DNA of 44,190 nucleotides from UBA1535 sp964371035 (GTDB lineage Bacteria > Bacillota > Clostridia > Tissierellales > Sedimentibacteraceae), in assembly GCA_964371035.1 (NCBI GenBank), contig CAYJLG010000022.1:1-44190 (forward strand). The letters are read 5' to 3'. The notes beneath the pieces were generated by a model, which did no database searches, was not told the origin of the DNA, and was given only the letters and a program-made list of their open reading frames with translations. How positions within the stretch are numbered: the first letter of the stretch is position 1; every line of letters begins with the position of its first letter. A program made the translations under genes and the position numbers. Of this stretch, positions 32,699-41,209 are shown piece by piece.

Positions 32699-33535
32699 GT
32701 GAATCATTTTAAAAAAATGGCATATCCGTATATAATATGGATTTCAATAATGATCGTCATTCCAATGTTTTTAATATTAATGTATGCATTTACAACTCTA
32801 GGAAATGACGTATTGACCTTTAAATTCACATTAGAAAATTTTAGCAATTTTTTCAGTGACGCTGTGTTTATTGAAGTATTAATCCGATCATTTAATATTG
32901 CAATTATCACAACTATAGTTTGTATATTGATAGGCTATCCTTCGGCATACATAATTGCTAATTCAAGAGAGAACCACAAGTTAATACTGATTTTATTGAT
33001 AACTCTTCCTACTTGGATAAATATGTTAGTAAGAACTTATGCTTGGATGGGTATCTTTCAAGATAATGGTTTAATCAACAACATTTTAGTATTCTTTGGA
33101 CTTGAAACAGTGAAATTACTGCATACTGATTTTGCAGTAATTGTGGGTATGGTTTACAATTTTGTACCTTTTATGATACTCCAAATATACACATCTTTGA
33201 CTAAGATGGATAAAAGTCTTTTAGAAGCTGCTGATGATTTGGGTGCAAGCAAAATTCAAGCATTTTTAAGAGTTACTCTACCTTTGTCACTGCCTGGGGT
33301 TATCAGTGGAATTACATTAGTATTTTTGCCAGCAGTATCGAGCTTTTTCATACCTCAACTACTCGGTGGTGGCCAATACGTTTTGATAGGAAATGTTATT
33401 GAATCACAATTTATTACTTCAGGCAACTGGAATTTCGGTAGTGCTATTTCACTAATAATGGCTATAATAGTGATGCTTTCAATGTATATTACAAAGAAAC
33501 TTGACGTGAGCATGGTTGGGAAAGGAGATAAGTAG
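32699..33535 (+). CDS. potB: Polyamine ABC transporter permease PotB, 278 aa
   Basis: Integral membrane subunit of the spermidine/putrescine importer with six predicted helices. The coupling loop E-A-A-D-D-L-G-A-S-K-I-Q-A-F (EAA motif) contacts PotA. Length and order (A-B-C-D) are typical. The start is GTG with GGAAGGAG 9 nt upstream, 16 bp after potA. It directly abuts potC. Confidence 0.95.
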   Translation: MNHFKKMAYPYIIWISIMIVIPMFLILMYAFTTLGNDVLTFKFTLENFSNFFSDAVFIEVLIRSFNIAIITTIVCILIGYPSAYIIANSRENHKLILILLITLPTWINMLVRTYAWMGIFQDNGLINNILVFFGLETVKLLHTDFAVIVGMVYNFVPFMILQIYTSLTKMDKSLLEAADDLGASKIQAFLRVTLPLSLPGVISGITLVFLPAVSSFFIPQLLGGGQYVLIGNVIESQFITSGNWNFGSAISLIMAIIVMLSMYITKKLDVSMVGKGDK

Positions 33536-34336
33536 ATGAAAAAATCAAAGAAAATTTTTCCTAAAATTTATATGGCATTATTGTTTGCATTTTTCTACTT
33601 GCCGATAGTCTATATCATCGTGTTTTCCTTTAATGATAGCCGCTCATTAACAAAGTTTACAGGGTTTTCGTTTGAATGGTACCAACAAATGTTTGAAAGT
33701 AGAACAATGATGGAATCTCTTGTAAATACTTTTGTAATAGCGATTATAGCCTCTACTGTAGCTACTGTTTTAGGGACTATATCTGCAATTGGATTGTCTA
33801 AATCTAAAAAAGCAATTAGAAATGTAGTTACTCAAGTTAATGATTTGCCAATTATGAATCCTGAAATCGTAACTGCAATTGGGCTGTTAATGTTTTTTTC
33901 AGCAATCAATGTTGAAAAAGGTTACATTACATTACTACTTGCTCATATAATGTTTTGTACTCCATATGTTATGCTTAGCGTAATGCCAAAACTTCGTTCT
34001 TTAGATCCGAATTTGGCAGATGCTGCTTTAGATTTAGGTGCAACACCTTGGCAGGCTCTAACTAAAGTAATCGTACCACAAATTATGCCTGGAATTGTTT
34101 CAGGAGCTTTAATTGCCTTTACAATGTCATTTGATGACTTTATTATATCATACTTTGTAACAGGAAACGGAGTGAGTAATATTTCGATCACTGTTTATAC
34201 GATGTCAAAACGTATAAACCCTTCGATTAACTCACTATCCACAATAATGATTTTAATAATCACAACAGTATTAATAATAGTTAATTCTGTACCATTAATT
34301 AAGGAAAGAAAGGAAAAAAAGAAAAATGAAAATTAA
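33536..34336 (+). CDS. potC: Polyamine ABC transporter permease PotC, 266 aa
   Basis: Second permease subunit of the polyamine importer, pairing with PotB. Six hydrophobic segments are visible, as is the EAA-type loop D-A-A-L-D-L-G-A-T-P-W-Q-A-L. The ATG follows the potB stop codon immediately, with AAGGAG inside the end of potB. The end overlaps potD by 11 bp, so the four genes are translationally coupled. Confidence 0.95.
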   Translation: MKKSKKIFPKIYMALLFAFFYLPIVYIIVFSFNDSRSLTKFTGFSFEWYQQMFESRTMMESLVNTFVIAIIASTVATVLGTISAIGLSKSKKAIRNVVTQVNDLPIMNPEIVTAIGLLMFFSAINVEKGYITLLLAHIMFCTPYVMLSVMPKLRSLDPNLADAALDLGATPWQALTKVIVPQIMPGIVSGALIAFTMSFDDFIISYFVTGNGVSNISITVYTMSKRINPSINSLSTIMILIITTVLIIVNSVPLIKERKEKKKNEN

Positions 34337-35414
34337 AAAGATTTTAGCAGTATTGTCTGCATGTACACTACTATTTGTAGGCTGTTCGACGAATTCACAA
34401 GGAGGTGCTGAACCTACAGCAGTTGAAAAATACGGTTCTGACACGTTGAAATTATTCAACTGGGGTGAATATATAGGTGAAAATGTGATTGCTGATTTTG
34501 AAGATCAATTTGGTGTTAAAGTAATTTATGAGATGTTTGATTCAAACGAAATGATGTATACTAAGCTTAAAGGCGGAGATTCTTATGATTTATTAGTACC
34601 TTCTGATTACATGATTGAACAACTATTGCAAGAAGATATGCTCCAACCAATTGATAAAAGTTTAATACCTAACTTTGGAAACTTAGAAGAATCTATAGTA
34701 GGTCTTCCATATGATCCTAACAATGAATATTCGATTCCTTATTTCTGGGGCTCAGTAGGTTTAGTATATAATCACAACAACGTACCAGCTGAATTAATTG
34801 AAGAACAAGGATATGATATTCTTAAAAATACTGATTATGCAGGTAATATCTACATGTATAATTCTGAGAGAGATTCGTTTATGGTTGCATTAAAAGCGTT
34901 GGGATATTCAATGAACACAGAAAATGAAGATGAAATCCAAGAAGCTTATGAGTGGTTGATAGAGCTTGATGATACAATGGATCCTGCTTATGTTACAGAT
35001 GAAGTTATAGATGGAATGGCTACAGGAGTTAAAGATATAGGCGTTGTTTACAGCGGTGATGCTGCTTATGTTCTTTATGAAAACCCTGATATGGACTTTA
35101 TTATGCCTCATCAAGGAACTAATATTTGGTCTGATGCCATGGTTATTCCAAAAGATGCTGAAAACCCTAAGTTAGCGCATGAATTTATCAACTATGTATT
35201 GACTTATGAGGCTTCTTTGGATAACTCATCTTACGTTGGATATACTTCTTCTAACGCAGAAGTTATTGATTTCTTGTCTTCTGAAGAAGGCGATTATTTT
35301 GAAAACAGCGCTTATATCCCTAGAGAAGGTTATGATAAAGATGAAGTTTTCAAGCATAATGACGTATTAAAACAAAGATTGACTGAACTTTGGATAAAAG
35401 TTAAAGCGAACTAA
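34326..35414 (+). CDS. potD: Polyamine-binding lipoprotein PotD, 362 aa
   Basis: Extracytoplasmic receptor of the importer. It has a lipoprotein signal peptide with lipobox L-F-V-G-C (Cys about 20). The mature part starts with L-F-N-W-G-E-Y-I and has S-D-Y-M-I-E-Q-L, both typical of PotD/PotF-type binding proteins, with acidic and aromatic residues expected to hold the polyamine. Length is normal. The ATG lies inside the end of potC. A strong terminator follows. Confidence 0.95.
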   Translation: MKIKKILAVLSACTLLFVGCSTNSQGGAEPTAVEKYGSDTLKLFNWGEYIGENVIADFEDQFGVKVIYEMFDSNEMMYTKLKGGDSYDLLVPSDYMIEQLLQEDMLQPIDKSLIPNFGNLEESIVGLPYDPNNEYSIPYFWGSVGLVYNHNNVPAELIEEQGYDILKNTDYAGNIYMYNSERDSFMVALKALGYSMNTENEDEIQEAYEWLIELDDTMDPAYVTDEVIDGMATGVKDIGVVYSGDAAYVLYENPDMDFIMPHQGTNIWSDAMVIPKDAENPKLAHEFINYVLTYEASLDNSSYVGYTSSNAEVIDFLSSEEGDYFENSAYIPREGYDKDEVFKHNDVLKQRLTELWIKVKAN

Positions 35415-35430
35415 ATTTTAATATCAACAG

Positions 35431-35464
35431 GCGAAACTATTCATATATAGTTTCGCTTTTTTTT
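35431..35464 (+). terminator. Terminator of the pot operon
   Basis: A perfect 9-bp stem GCGAAACTA/TAGTTTCGC with an 8-nt loop is followed by eight T residues, 16 bp after the potD stop codon. Confidence 0.92.
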
Positions 35465-35482
35465 AATTTATAAGCTTTTTTC

Positions 35483-35511
35483 TTGTATCATGAAATAAGT
35501 TGTGATATACT
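35483..35511 (+). promoter_or_regulatory. Promoter of the purine utilisation operon
   Basis: TTGTAT (35483-35488), a 17-bp spacer and TATACT (35506-35511) with an extended -10 TG lie between the pot terminator and the permease gene. The untranslated leader would be about 65 nt. Confidence 0.65.
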
Positions 35512-35531
35512 TTATTAGTCATATCAATAAT

Positions 35532-35570
35532 GCACAAATTGAAATATAATTTGTGCAATTTTTATTTTTT
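35532..35570 (+). promoter_or_regulatory. Leader hairpin plus T-run before the permease (attenuator or operator)
   Basis: A perfect 9-bp inverted repeat GCACAAATT/AATTTGTGC (35532-35556) followed by a T-rich run looks like an intrinsic terminator, but sits between the promoter and the ribosome binding site. Only about 14 nt of RNA precede it, too short for a purine aptamer. A protein-controlled attenuator or a DNA operator palindrome are the options. Confidence 0.5.
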
Positions 35571-35581
35571 AGGAGAGAGAA

Positions 35582-36985
35582 ATGAAAAAAAATGTAACAT
35601 TAGGAACGCCATATACTTTTACAGGACGTTTACCATTAAGACAGGCAATACCATTGGGATTACAACATGTATTGGCAATGTTTGTCGGTAATTTAACACC
35701 AATATTGATTATTACTAATGCATGTGCTATCGGAGGTAGTGCAGCAGAATTTGCTACTATCCAAGTATCTTTACTTCAAAATGCAATGATTATTGCTGGT
35801 TTAATTACATTACTACAATTATTCTCTATTGGCCCAATTGGTGGACAAGTACCAATAATTATGGGGACAAGCTCTGGATTTATAGGAGTTTTTTCAAGTG
35901 TTACGAATGTCATGGGCGGTGGTATAGTTGCCTATGGAGCAATCATGGGAGCATCTATAATCGGAGGAATTTTGGAAACTATATTAGGCGCATTTCTTAG
36001 ACCTTTGCGCAAATTTTTTCCTTCTGTAGTTACTGGCACTGTTGTTTTAGCGATAGGACTTTCACTTATTGGAGTCGGCGTTGGATCTTTTGGTGGTGGT
36101 TCTGCATCTAAAGATTTCGGTTCTGTAGAAAACTTGCTTGTAGGATTAGCAGTAATGCTAATTATCCTAGCATTTAAGCATAAAGCAAAAGGTATACTGG
36201 GTTATTCTTGTATATTAATTGGTATTATATGCGGATATATAATTTGCACAATCTTACCGATTTTTCTATCTACTACAGCTATTACAGCAGATGGCGTTGA
36301 ATATACAAAATCATGGGTAATAAACTGGAATGCTGTAAGTACTGCATCGTGGTTTTCTGTTCCACAATTTATGCCTGTAAAACCAGTTTTTGATTTGCGA
36401 GCAATTTTTCCAATTCTAATAATGTTTGTAGTTACTGCTGTTGAAACTCTAGGAGATGTATCAGGAGTTGTAGAAGGCGGTATGGGTCGTGAGGCTACAG
36501 ATAAAGAACTTGCAGGTAGTGTAATGTGTGATGGTGTAGGTTCATCTATTGCTGCATTGTTTGGAGTTTTGCCTAATACATCTTTTAGCCAAAATGTAGG
36601 CCTTGTCACATTGACTAAAGTAGTAAATCGTTTTGCGTTATCTTGCGGTGCAATATTTTTAATATTATGTGGATTAATACCTAAACTTTCAGCGATACTA
36701 TCAATAATGCCACAGAGCGTTCTTGGTGGAGCTGCAATAATAATGTTTTCATCTATAGTTATGAGTGGTATTCAATTAATAACTAAAGAACCTCTTTCAG
36801 CTAGAAACATCACAATAGTATCAGTTTCTCTTGGATTAGGATACGGAATCGGCGTTAACTCTACTATCTTAAATCAATTGCCTGATATGATTAGATTAAT
36901 TTTTGGAGGTGGTGGAATTGTACCAGCTGCATTTGTTGCAGTATTGTTCAATTGTATCCTTCCTAAAGATAAAGAAACTGTTTAA
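35582..36985 (+). CDS. NCS2-family xanthine/uric acid-type permease, 467 aa
   Basis: Purine uptake by a cation-coupled carrier of the nucleobase:cation symporter-2 family. Q-H-V-L-A-M-F-V-G near the N-terminus is the family signature. About 12-14 hydrophobic segments are present. The stretch V-E-T-L-G-D-V-S-G-V-V-E-G-G carries the helix 8-type Glu expected for base recognition, and N-T-S-F-S-Q-N-V-G is the conserved late motif. The following xanthine dehydrogenase-like genes favour xanthine, hypoxanthine or urate over uracil as substrate. The ATG follows AGGAGAGAG, and the next gene starts after 17 bp. Confidence 0.92.
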   Translation: MKKNVTLGTPYTFTGRLPLRQAIPLGLQHVLAMFVGNLTPILIITNACAIGGSAAEFATIQVSLLQNAMIIAGLITLLQLFSIGPIGGQVPIIMGTSSGFIGVFSSVTNVMGGGIVAYGAIMGASIIGGILETILGAFLRPLRKFFPSVVTGTVVLAIGLSLIGVGVGSFGGGSASKDFGSVENLLVGLAVMLIILAFKHKAKGILGYSCILIGIICGYIICTILPIFLSTTAITADGVEYTKSWVINWNAVSTASWFSVPQFMPVKPVFDLRAIFPILIMFVVTAVETLGDVSGVVEGGMGREATDKELAGSVMCDGVGSSIAALFGVLPNTSFSQNVGLVTLTKVVNRFALSCGAIFLILCGLIPKLSAILSIMPQSVLGGAAIIMFSSIVMSGIQLITKEPLSARNITIVSVSLGLGYGIGVNSTILNQLPDMIRLIFGGGGIVPAAFVAVLFNCILPKDKETV

Positions 36986-37002
36986 AAACAGGAGGAAAAC
37001 AA

Positions 37003-37770
37003 GTGCTAAATATTAGTAAATATCATAGAGCTCAAAGCATAGATGAAGCTTATGAGTTAAACTTAAACAAAAAAAACATGGTATTAGGTGGTATGTTATG
37101 GACAAAAATGCAAAATAAAACAGTCGATACTGCTATTGATCTTTGCGAACTTAGTCTCAATAAAATTGAAGTTATCGGCAATGAATTCCATATAGGAGCT
37201 ATGGTCTCTCTACGTGAACTTGAAACTCATGAAAAACTAAACGAATTGACTTGTAACGCTCTAAGAGATAGTGTAAAACAGATTGTCGGAGTTCAGTTTA
37301 GAAATTTAGCAACTATTGGCGGAAGCGTATATTCAAAGCTAGGTTTTTCAGATGTTATCACAGTGTTATTGTCATTAAATGCTAAAGTAGAATTTTACAA
37401 ACAAGGGATAATTTCACTTGAAGAATACCTTGTTCAACCATTTAGCCGTGACATATTAACTAAAATTATCATAGAGAAAAAACAATATAAAACGGTCTTC
37501 TTATCTCAACGAAATACGAAGACAGATTTTCCTGTTCTAAATTGTGCAGTTACAGAATATGAAGATAAATATGCTTGTGTAATTGGAGCACGACCGCGAA
37601 CTGCTAGTGTTGTCATGATAAATAAACAAAATGACATTCAAGCTTTAGCATTAGAAGCTAGCAATAGTTTTACTTTCGGCGATAATTCACTTGGAAGTGC
37701 CAAGTATAGAAAGCATATTTGCAGCGTTTTAATTCAAAGGGCTATCGAGAAATTATCTGAAAAGGAGTAA
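37003..37770 (+). CDS. xdhB: Molybdenum hydroxylase FAD-binding subunit (XdhB-like), 255 aa
   Basis: Medium subunit of a three-part xanthine dehydrogenase-type enzyme; it passes electrons from the [2Fe-2S] centres through FAD. R-N-L-A-T-I-G-G at 100-107 is the conserved FAD-binding motif. The first motif, usually A-G-G-T-D-L, is changed to L-G-G-M-L-W at 28-33. At 255 aa it is somewhat shorter than the usual 280-295. The start is GTG after GGAGG. It lies between the permease and the iron-sulphur gene, separated from the latter by 3 bp. Confidence 0.88.
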   Translation: MLNISKYHRAQSIDEAYELNLNKKNMVLGGMLWTKMQNKTVDTAIDLCELSLNKIEVIGNEFHIGAMVSLRELETHEKLNELTCNALRDSVKQIVGVQFRNLATIGGSVYSKLGFSDVITVLLSLNAKVEFYKQGIISLEEYLVQPFSRDILTKIIIEKKQYKTVFLSQRNTKTDFPVLNCAVTEYEDKYACVIGARPRTASVVMINKQNDIQALALEASNSFTFGDNSLGSAKYRKHICSVLIQRAIEKLSEKE

Positions 37771-37773
37771 ATT

Positions 37774-38235
37774 TTGGAAATTAAATTAACTTTAAACGGT
37801 AAAAAAATTATAGATTCTATAGATGCAGACATGTTGCTAATAGATTTTCTTAGAAAACATCAATGTTTCAGTGTAAAAAGAGGATGTGAAACTTCTAATT
37901 GTGGACTATGTACTGTTCTTATGGATGGCAAACCTGTATTGTCTTGTAGCGTACTTGCAATGAGGGCTTTAGACAGGGAAATTTATACGCTAGAAGGACT
38001 TCAAGCAGAAGCAGAAGAATTCGCAACATTTGTAGCTGATCAAGGTGCTGAACAATGCGGATTTTGTAACTCTGGCTTTATAGTCAATACTGTAGCGTTA
38101 TTAAGAGAAAATGAAGACCCTACTGACGAGGAAATTTTGTCATTTTTAGCTGGAAATCTGTGTAGATGTTCAGGATATGACGGTCAGCTTAGAGGTATTC
38201 GTAATTTTTTAGAATTTAAAAAGAGAGGTGCATAA
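37774..38235 (+). CDS. xdhC: Molybdenum hydroxylase [2Fe-2S] subunit (XdhC-like), 153 aa
   Basis: Small electron-transfer subunit with two iron-sulphur clusters. The plant ferredoxin-type site has Cys 38, 43, 46 and 58; the second, helical site has Cys 95, 98, 130 and 132 (C-G-F-C and C-R-C). All eight ligands are present and the length is normal. The start is TTG with AGGAG upstream, in the short gap after the FAD subunit; this rare start may lower expression. It is followed within 2 bp by the molybdopterin subunit. Confidence 0.95.
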   Translation: MEIKLTLNGKKIIDSIDADMLLIDFLRKHQCFSVKRGCETSNCGLCTVLMDGKPVLSCSVLAMRALDREIYTLEGLQAEAEEFATFVADQGAEQCGFCNSGFIVNTVALLRENEDPTDEEILSFLAGNLCRCSGYDGQLRGIRNFLEFKKRGA

Positions 38236-38237
38236 TA

Positions 38238-40520
38238 GTGTCTTATTCTTATGTTGGAAAACCTATTAGAAAAAAGGATTCAATGCAACTTTTGCTTGGA
38301 AAACCAGTTTATGTAAATGATATTGCTCCTAGTGATTGTTTGATTGTTAAAATTTTGCGTTCTCCACATGCAAATGCAATAATAAAAAATATATCTACTA
38401 GTACTGCTGAATTAGTTCCAGGCATCGAATGTATTTTTACATATCTAGACGTAAATCAAGAAAGATTTACTATGGCAGGACAAACTTACCCTGAACCATC
38501 GCCTTATGATAGATTATTGCTAGATCCTCACGTTAGATTTGTTGGAGATGCTGTAGCAATAGTTGCAGGAGTTTCTGAAAAAGCAGTAGATAAAGCTATC
38601 AAACTTATCAAAGTTGACTATGATGTATTAACGCCTATTTTAGATGTGGATATAGCAAAAGATAATGAAATTTTAGTACACCCTGAAGAAAATTGGAAAT
38701 CACTATGCCCAGTCGGTGCGGATAACAAAAGAAATTTGTGTGCTAGCGGTGGTGATAGCGATGGAGATGTAGACAAGATTTTTTCAGAATGTGATATTGT
38801 TTTTGAAAGAGAATTTCATACTCAGGCTTGTAATCAAGCTATGATGGAACCTTTTAGTGCGTACGCCGAAATAGATACTTATGGTAGATTGCATGTAACT
38901 GCTTCTACGCAAATAGTATTTCATGCTAGAAGAATATTAGCGAATGCTCTTGGAATTTCTAAAAACAAGATTAGGGTTTCTAAACCTAGAATCGGAGGCG
39001 GATTTGGCGCTAAGCAGAGTGTTGTAGCGGAAGTCTACCCTGCTTTTGTAACCTGGAAAACAGGAAAAAAATCAAAAATAATCTATTCTAGAAAAGAATC
39101 ACTTATAGCATCTTCTCCACGGCATGAAATGAAGATAAAAGTTAAACTTGGTGGTATGAAAGATGGTACTATAAACGCATTAGAAGTATATACGCTTTCA
39201 AATACAGGTGCTTACGGCGAGCACGGTCCTACTACAGTAGGTTTATCAGGTCACAAATCTATACCTATGTATACAGGCGGGTTAAAAGCATATCGATTTT
39301 CATATGACGTAGTATATACAAATATTCAATCTTCTGGTGCATATAGAGGTTATGGTGCAACTCAAGGAATATTTGCAGTTGAAAGTATGGTCAGTGAATT
39401 TGCCAGCATGATAAATATGGATCCTCTTTTGTTACGCGAAAAAAACATAGTTAAAGAAGGCGACATCATGCCTGCTTATTATAACGAACGATTATCTGCA
39501 TCTAGCCTTGATAAATGCATACAAAAGGCTAAAGAAATGTTTAACTGGAAAGAAAAAATTACTGTTAGGGATATGGGTAATGGCAAAGTCAGAAGTGCTG
39601 GTATAGCTCTTGCTATGCAAGGCTCAGGTATTTCAAATGTCGATGTAGGCTCTGCTACTATTAAGCTTAACGACGAAGGTGGATATCAACTACTTATAGG
39701 TGCTGCAGATATGGGCACAGGATGTGACACCATACTTGCACAAATGGCAGCAGAATGTCTCGAATGCGATATCGATAAAATCACAGTATTTGGAGCTGAT
39801 TCTGATATTTCTCCTTATGACTCTGGTTCATATGCTTCTTCAACTACTTATATCACTGGCAAGGCTGTAGAAAAGGCATGCGAAAAACTAAGAAAAAATT
39901 TGTGTGAAATAGCAGCTGAAATGCTTAGTTGCAACGCTAATGAACTTGTCTTTTTAGGCGATAAAATCGCAAAATCTGACAACAGCGCTGAAGTTTCAAT
40001 TCTTGATATATCAACAAAATCGATGTGCGGAAATGAAATTCCTACTCAAATTACACAATCACATACTTCACCTGTCTCACCTCCTCCTTTTATGGTAGGC
40101 ATGGTTGAAATAGAGTTAGATAAACTTACAGGATCTGTAGAAATATTAGATTATGTAGCAGTAGTTGATTGTGGTACTCCAATTAATCCTAATTTGGCAA
40201 GAATTCAAACTGAAGGCGGATTAGTACAAGGTATAGGAATGGCTCTTAGCGAAAGTATAAATTACTCAAGCTTAGGTGTTTTAGCAGAAAATAGTTTCAT
40301 GAGTTACAAACTCCCTACTCGATTAGATATCAGTAGACTAAGGGTCGAGTTTGAAAAAAGTTATGAACAAACAGGTCCATTTGGAGCTAAATCGATAGGA
40401 GAAATAGTTATAAATACACCTTCTCCAGCAATTGCACATGCAATTTTCAATGCTACAGGAGCATGGCACAGAAAACTACCTATCACACCTGAAAAAATTT
40501 GGTCTGAAATCAAGGATTAG
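38238..40520 (+). CDS. xdhA: Molybdenum hydroxylase molybdopterin subunit (XdhA-like), 760 aa
   Basis: Catalytic subunit that hydroxylates purines or related N-heterocycles at the Mo centre. Visible motifs are I-G-G-G-F-G-A-K-Q (about 252-260), the A-Y-R-G-Y-G-A motif with the substrate-binding Arg, G-A-A-D-M-G-T-G, and the catalytic Glu in G-A-K-S-I-G-E at about 722. Length is typical for the bacterial separate-subunit form (750-780 aa). Purine substrate is inferred from the upstream NCS2 permease; nicotinate-type or other hydroxylases cannot be excluded by sequence alone. The start is GTG after AGAGAGGTG. The gene is 3 bp before the nucleotidyltransferase gene. Confidence 0.93.
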   Translation: MSYSYVGKPIRKKDSMQLLLGKPVYVNDIAPSDCLIVKILRSPHANAIIKNISTSTAELVPGIECIFTYLDVNQERFTMAGQTYPEPSPYDRLLLDPHVRFVGDAVAIVAGVSEKAVDKAIKLIKVDYDVLTPILDVDIAKDNEILVHPEENWKSLCPVGADNKRNLCASGGDSDGDVDKIFSECDIVFEREFHTQACNQAMMEPFSAYAEIDTYGRLHVTASTQIVFHARRILANALGISKNKIRVSKPRIGGGFGAKQSVVAEVYPAFVTWKTGKKSKIIYSRKESLIASSPRHEMKIKVKLGGMKDGTINALEVYTLSNTGAYGEHGPTTVGLSGHKSIPMYTGGLKAYRFSYDVVYTNIQSSGAYRGYGATQGIFAVESMVSEFASMINMDPLLLREKNIVKEGDIMPAYYNERLSASSLDKCIQKAKEMFNWKEKITVRDMGNGKVRSAGIALAMQGSGISNVDVGSATIKLNDEGGYQLLIGAADMGTGCDTILAQMAAECLECDIDKITVFGADSDISPYDSGSYASSTTYITGKAVEKACEKLRKNLCEIAAEMLSCNANELVFLGDKIAKSDNSAEVSILDISTKSMCGNEIPTQITQSHTSPVSPPPFMVGMVEIELDKLTGSVEILDYVAVVDCGTPINPNLARIQTEGGLVQGIGMALSESINYSSLGVLAENSFMSYKLPTRLDISRLRVEFEKSYEQTGPFGAKSIGEIVINTPSPAIAHAIFNATGAWHRKLPITPEKIWSEIKD

Positions 40521-40523
40521 ACT

Positions 40524-41126
40524 ATGATTTATCTAATATATTTAGCAGCAGGTAATTCTACTAGGTTTGGCGAAAAAAATAAATTGTTGCATATGATTAA
40601 TAATAAATCTATATTTACATATGGATTAGATACTCTTTGTAAAATAAAAAACGTATATGAAGACGAAATACAAATTGTTGTAGTCACAAAATATGAAGAA
40701 ATACGTGACTATGCTAAATACAAAGCTTTAACTACTGTATTTGAAGCGAAAATGCCTCCAGAAGTATCGTACACGATAAAAAAAGGAGTACTTGCGGCTG
40801 AAAATTTAGATCCTAATGATTATTTGATGTTTGTCGTAGCAGATCAACCTCTACTCTCTTTCGAGACTATAGAAGAGTTTGTAAAGCTTTCTAAAAATAA
40901 AATCGTGACTGCTCGCACTTGTTATGAAGATAAAATCGGAAACCCTGTGATGTTTTCAGCTAAACTTAAACATGAATTATTACAATTAGATGGAGATACA
41001 GGAGGAAGAATTCTTCTGAAAAAGTATCCACCTATCATGGTTAGTGCTAAATCAAGTTTTGAACTATTTGATGTTGACGATGAAGAATCTCTTAATATAA
41101 TTACCGATTTATCTCATTGTTTGTAA
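40524..41126 (+). CDS. mocA: MocA-like molybdenum cofactor nucleotidyltransferase, 200 aa
   Basis: Predicted transfer of CMP (or another nucleotide) to molybdopterin to make the dinucleotide cofactor that xanthine dehydrogenase-type enzymes need. L-A-A-G-N-S-T-R-F-G-E-K-N-K at 7-20 is the nucleotide-binding loop of the NTP transferase/MobA-like family. V-A-D-Q-P-L-L and G-N-P-V-M-F are further family motifs, and G-D-T-G-G-R follows. It is encoded 3 bp after the hydroxylase, which supports a dedicated cofactor-maturation role. No good Shine-Dalgarno precedes its ATG, so coupling with the upstream gene is likely. Confidence 0.88.
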   Translation: MIYLIYLAAGNSTRFGEKNKLLHMINNKSIFTYGLDTLCKIKNVYEDEIQIVVVTKYEEIRDYAKYKALTTVFEAKMPPEVSYTIKKGVLAAENLDPNDYLMFVVADQPLLSFETIEEFVKLSKNKIVTARTCYEDKIGNPVMFSAKLKHELLQLDGDTGGRILLKKYPPIMVSAKSSFELFDVDDEESLNIITDLSHCL

Positions 41127-41131
41127 AAAAA

Positions 41132-41157
41132 CGGAACAGTCAAGACTGTTCCCTACA
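41132..41157. repeat. Small hairpin repeat, copy 1
   Basis: GGAACAGTC-AA-GACTGTTCC followed by CTACA, directly after mocA. It matches 42262-42287 except for one base pair, changed on both arms, so the hairpin is conserved. A T-rich tail is absent on the plus strand. Likely a dispersed REP-like element; it might also act as a terminator. Confidence 0.6.
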
Positions 41158-41167
41158 TTGAAATGTA
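41154..41167. promoter_or_regulatory. Palindrome TACATT-N2-AATGTA before the importer
   Basis: A perfect 6-bp inverted repeat lies about 45 bp before the binding-protein gene and partly overlaps the hairpin repeat. It could be an operator for metal- or oxyanion-dependent control. No convincing promoter is seen nearby, so it is weakly supported. Confidence 0.3.
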
Positions 41168-41209
41168 ATAATACCATAAAAATCAAAAAAATAAATGAAA
41201 AGGAATATT

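Noticed and set aside
35512..35581. Purine (guanine/xanthine) riboswitch before the permease
   Set aside because: The leader before the hairpin is about 14 nt and the conserved purine aptamer core is missing.
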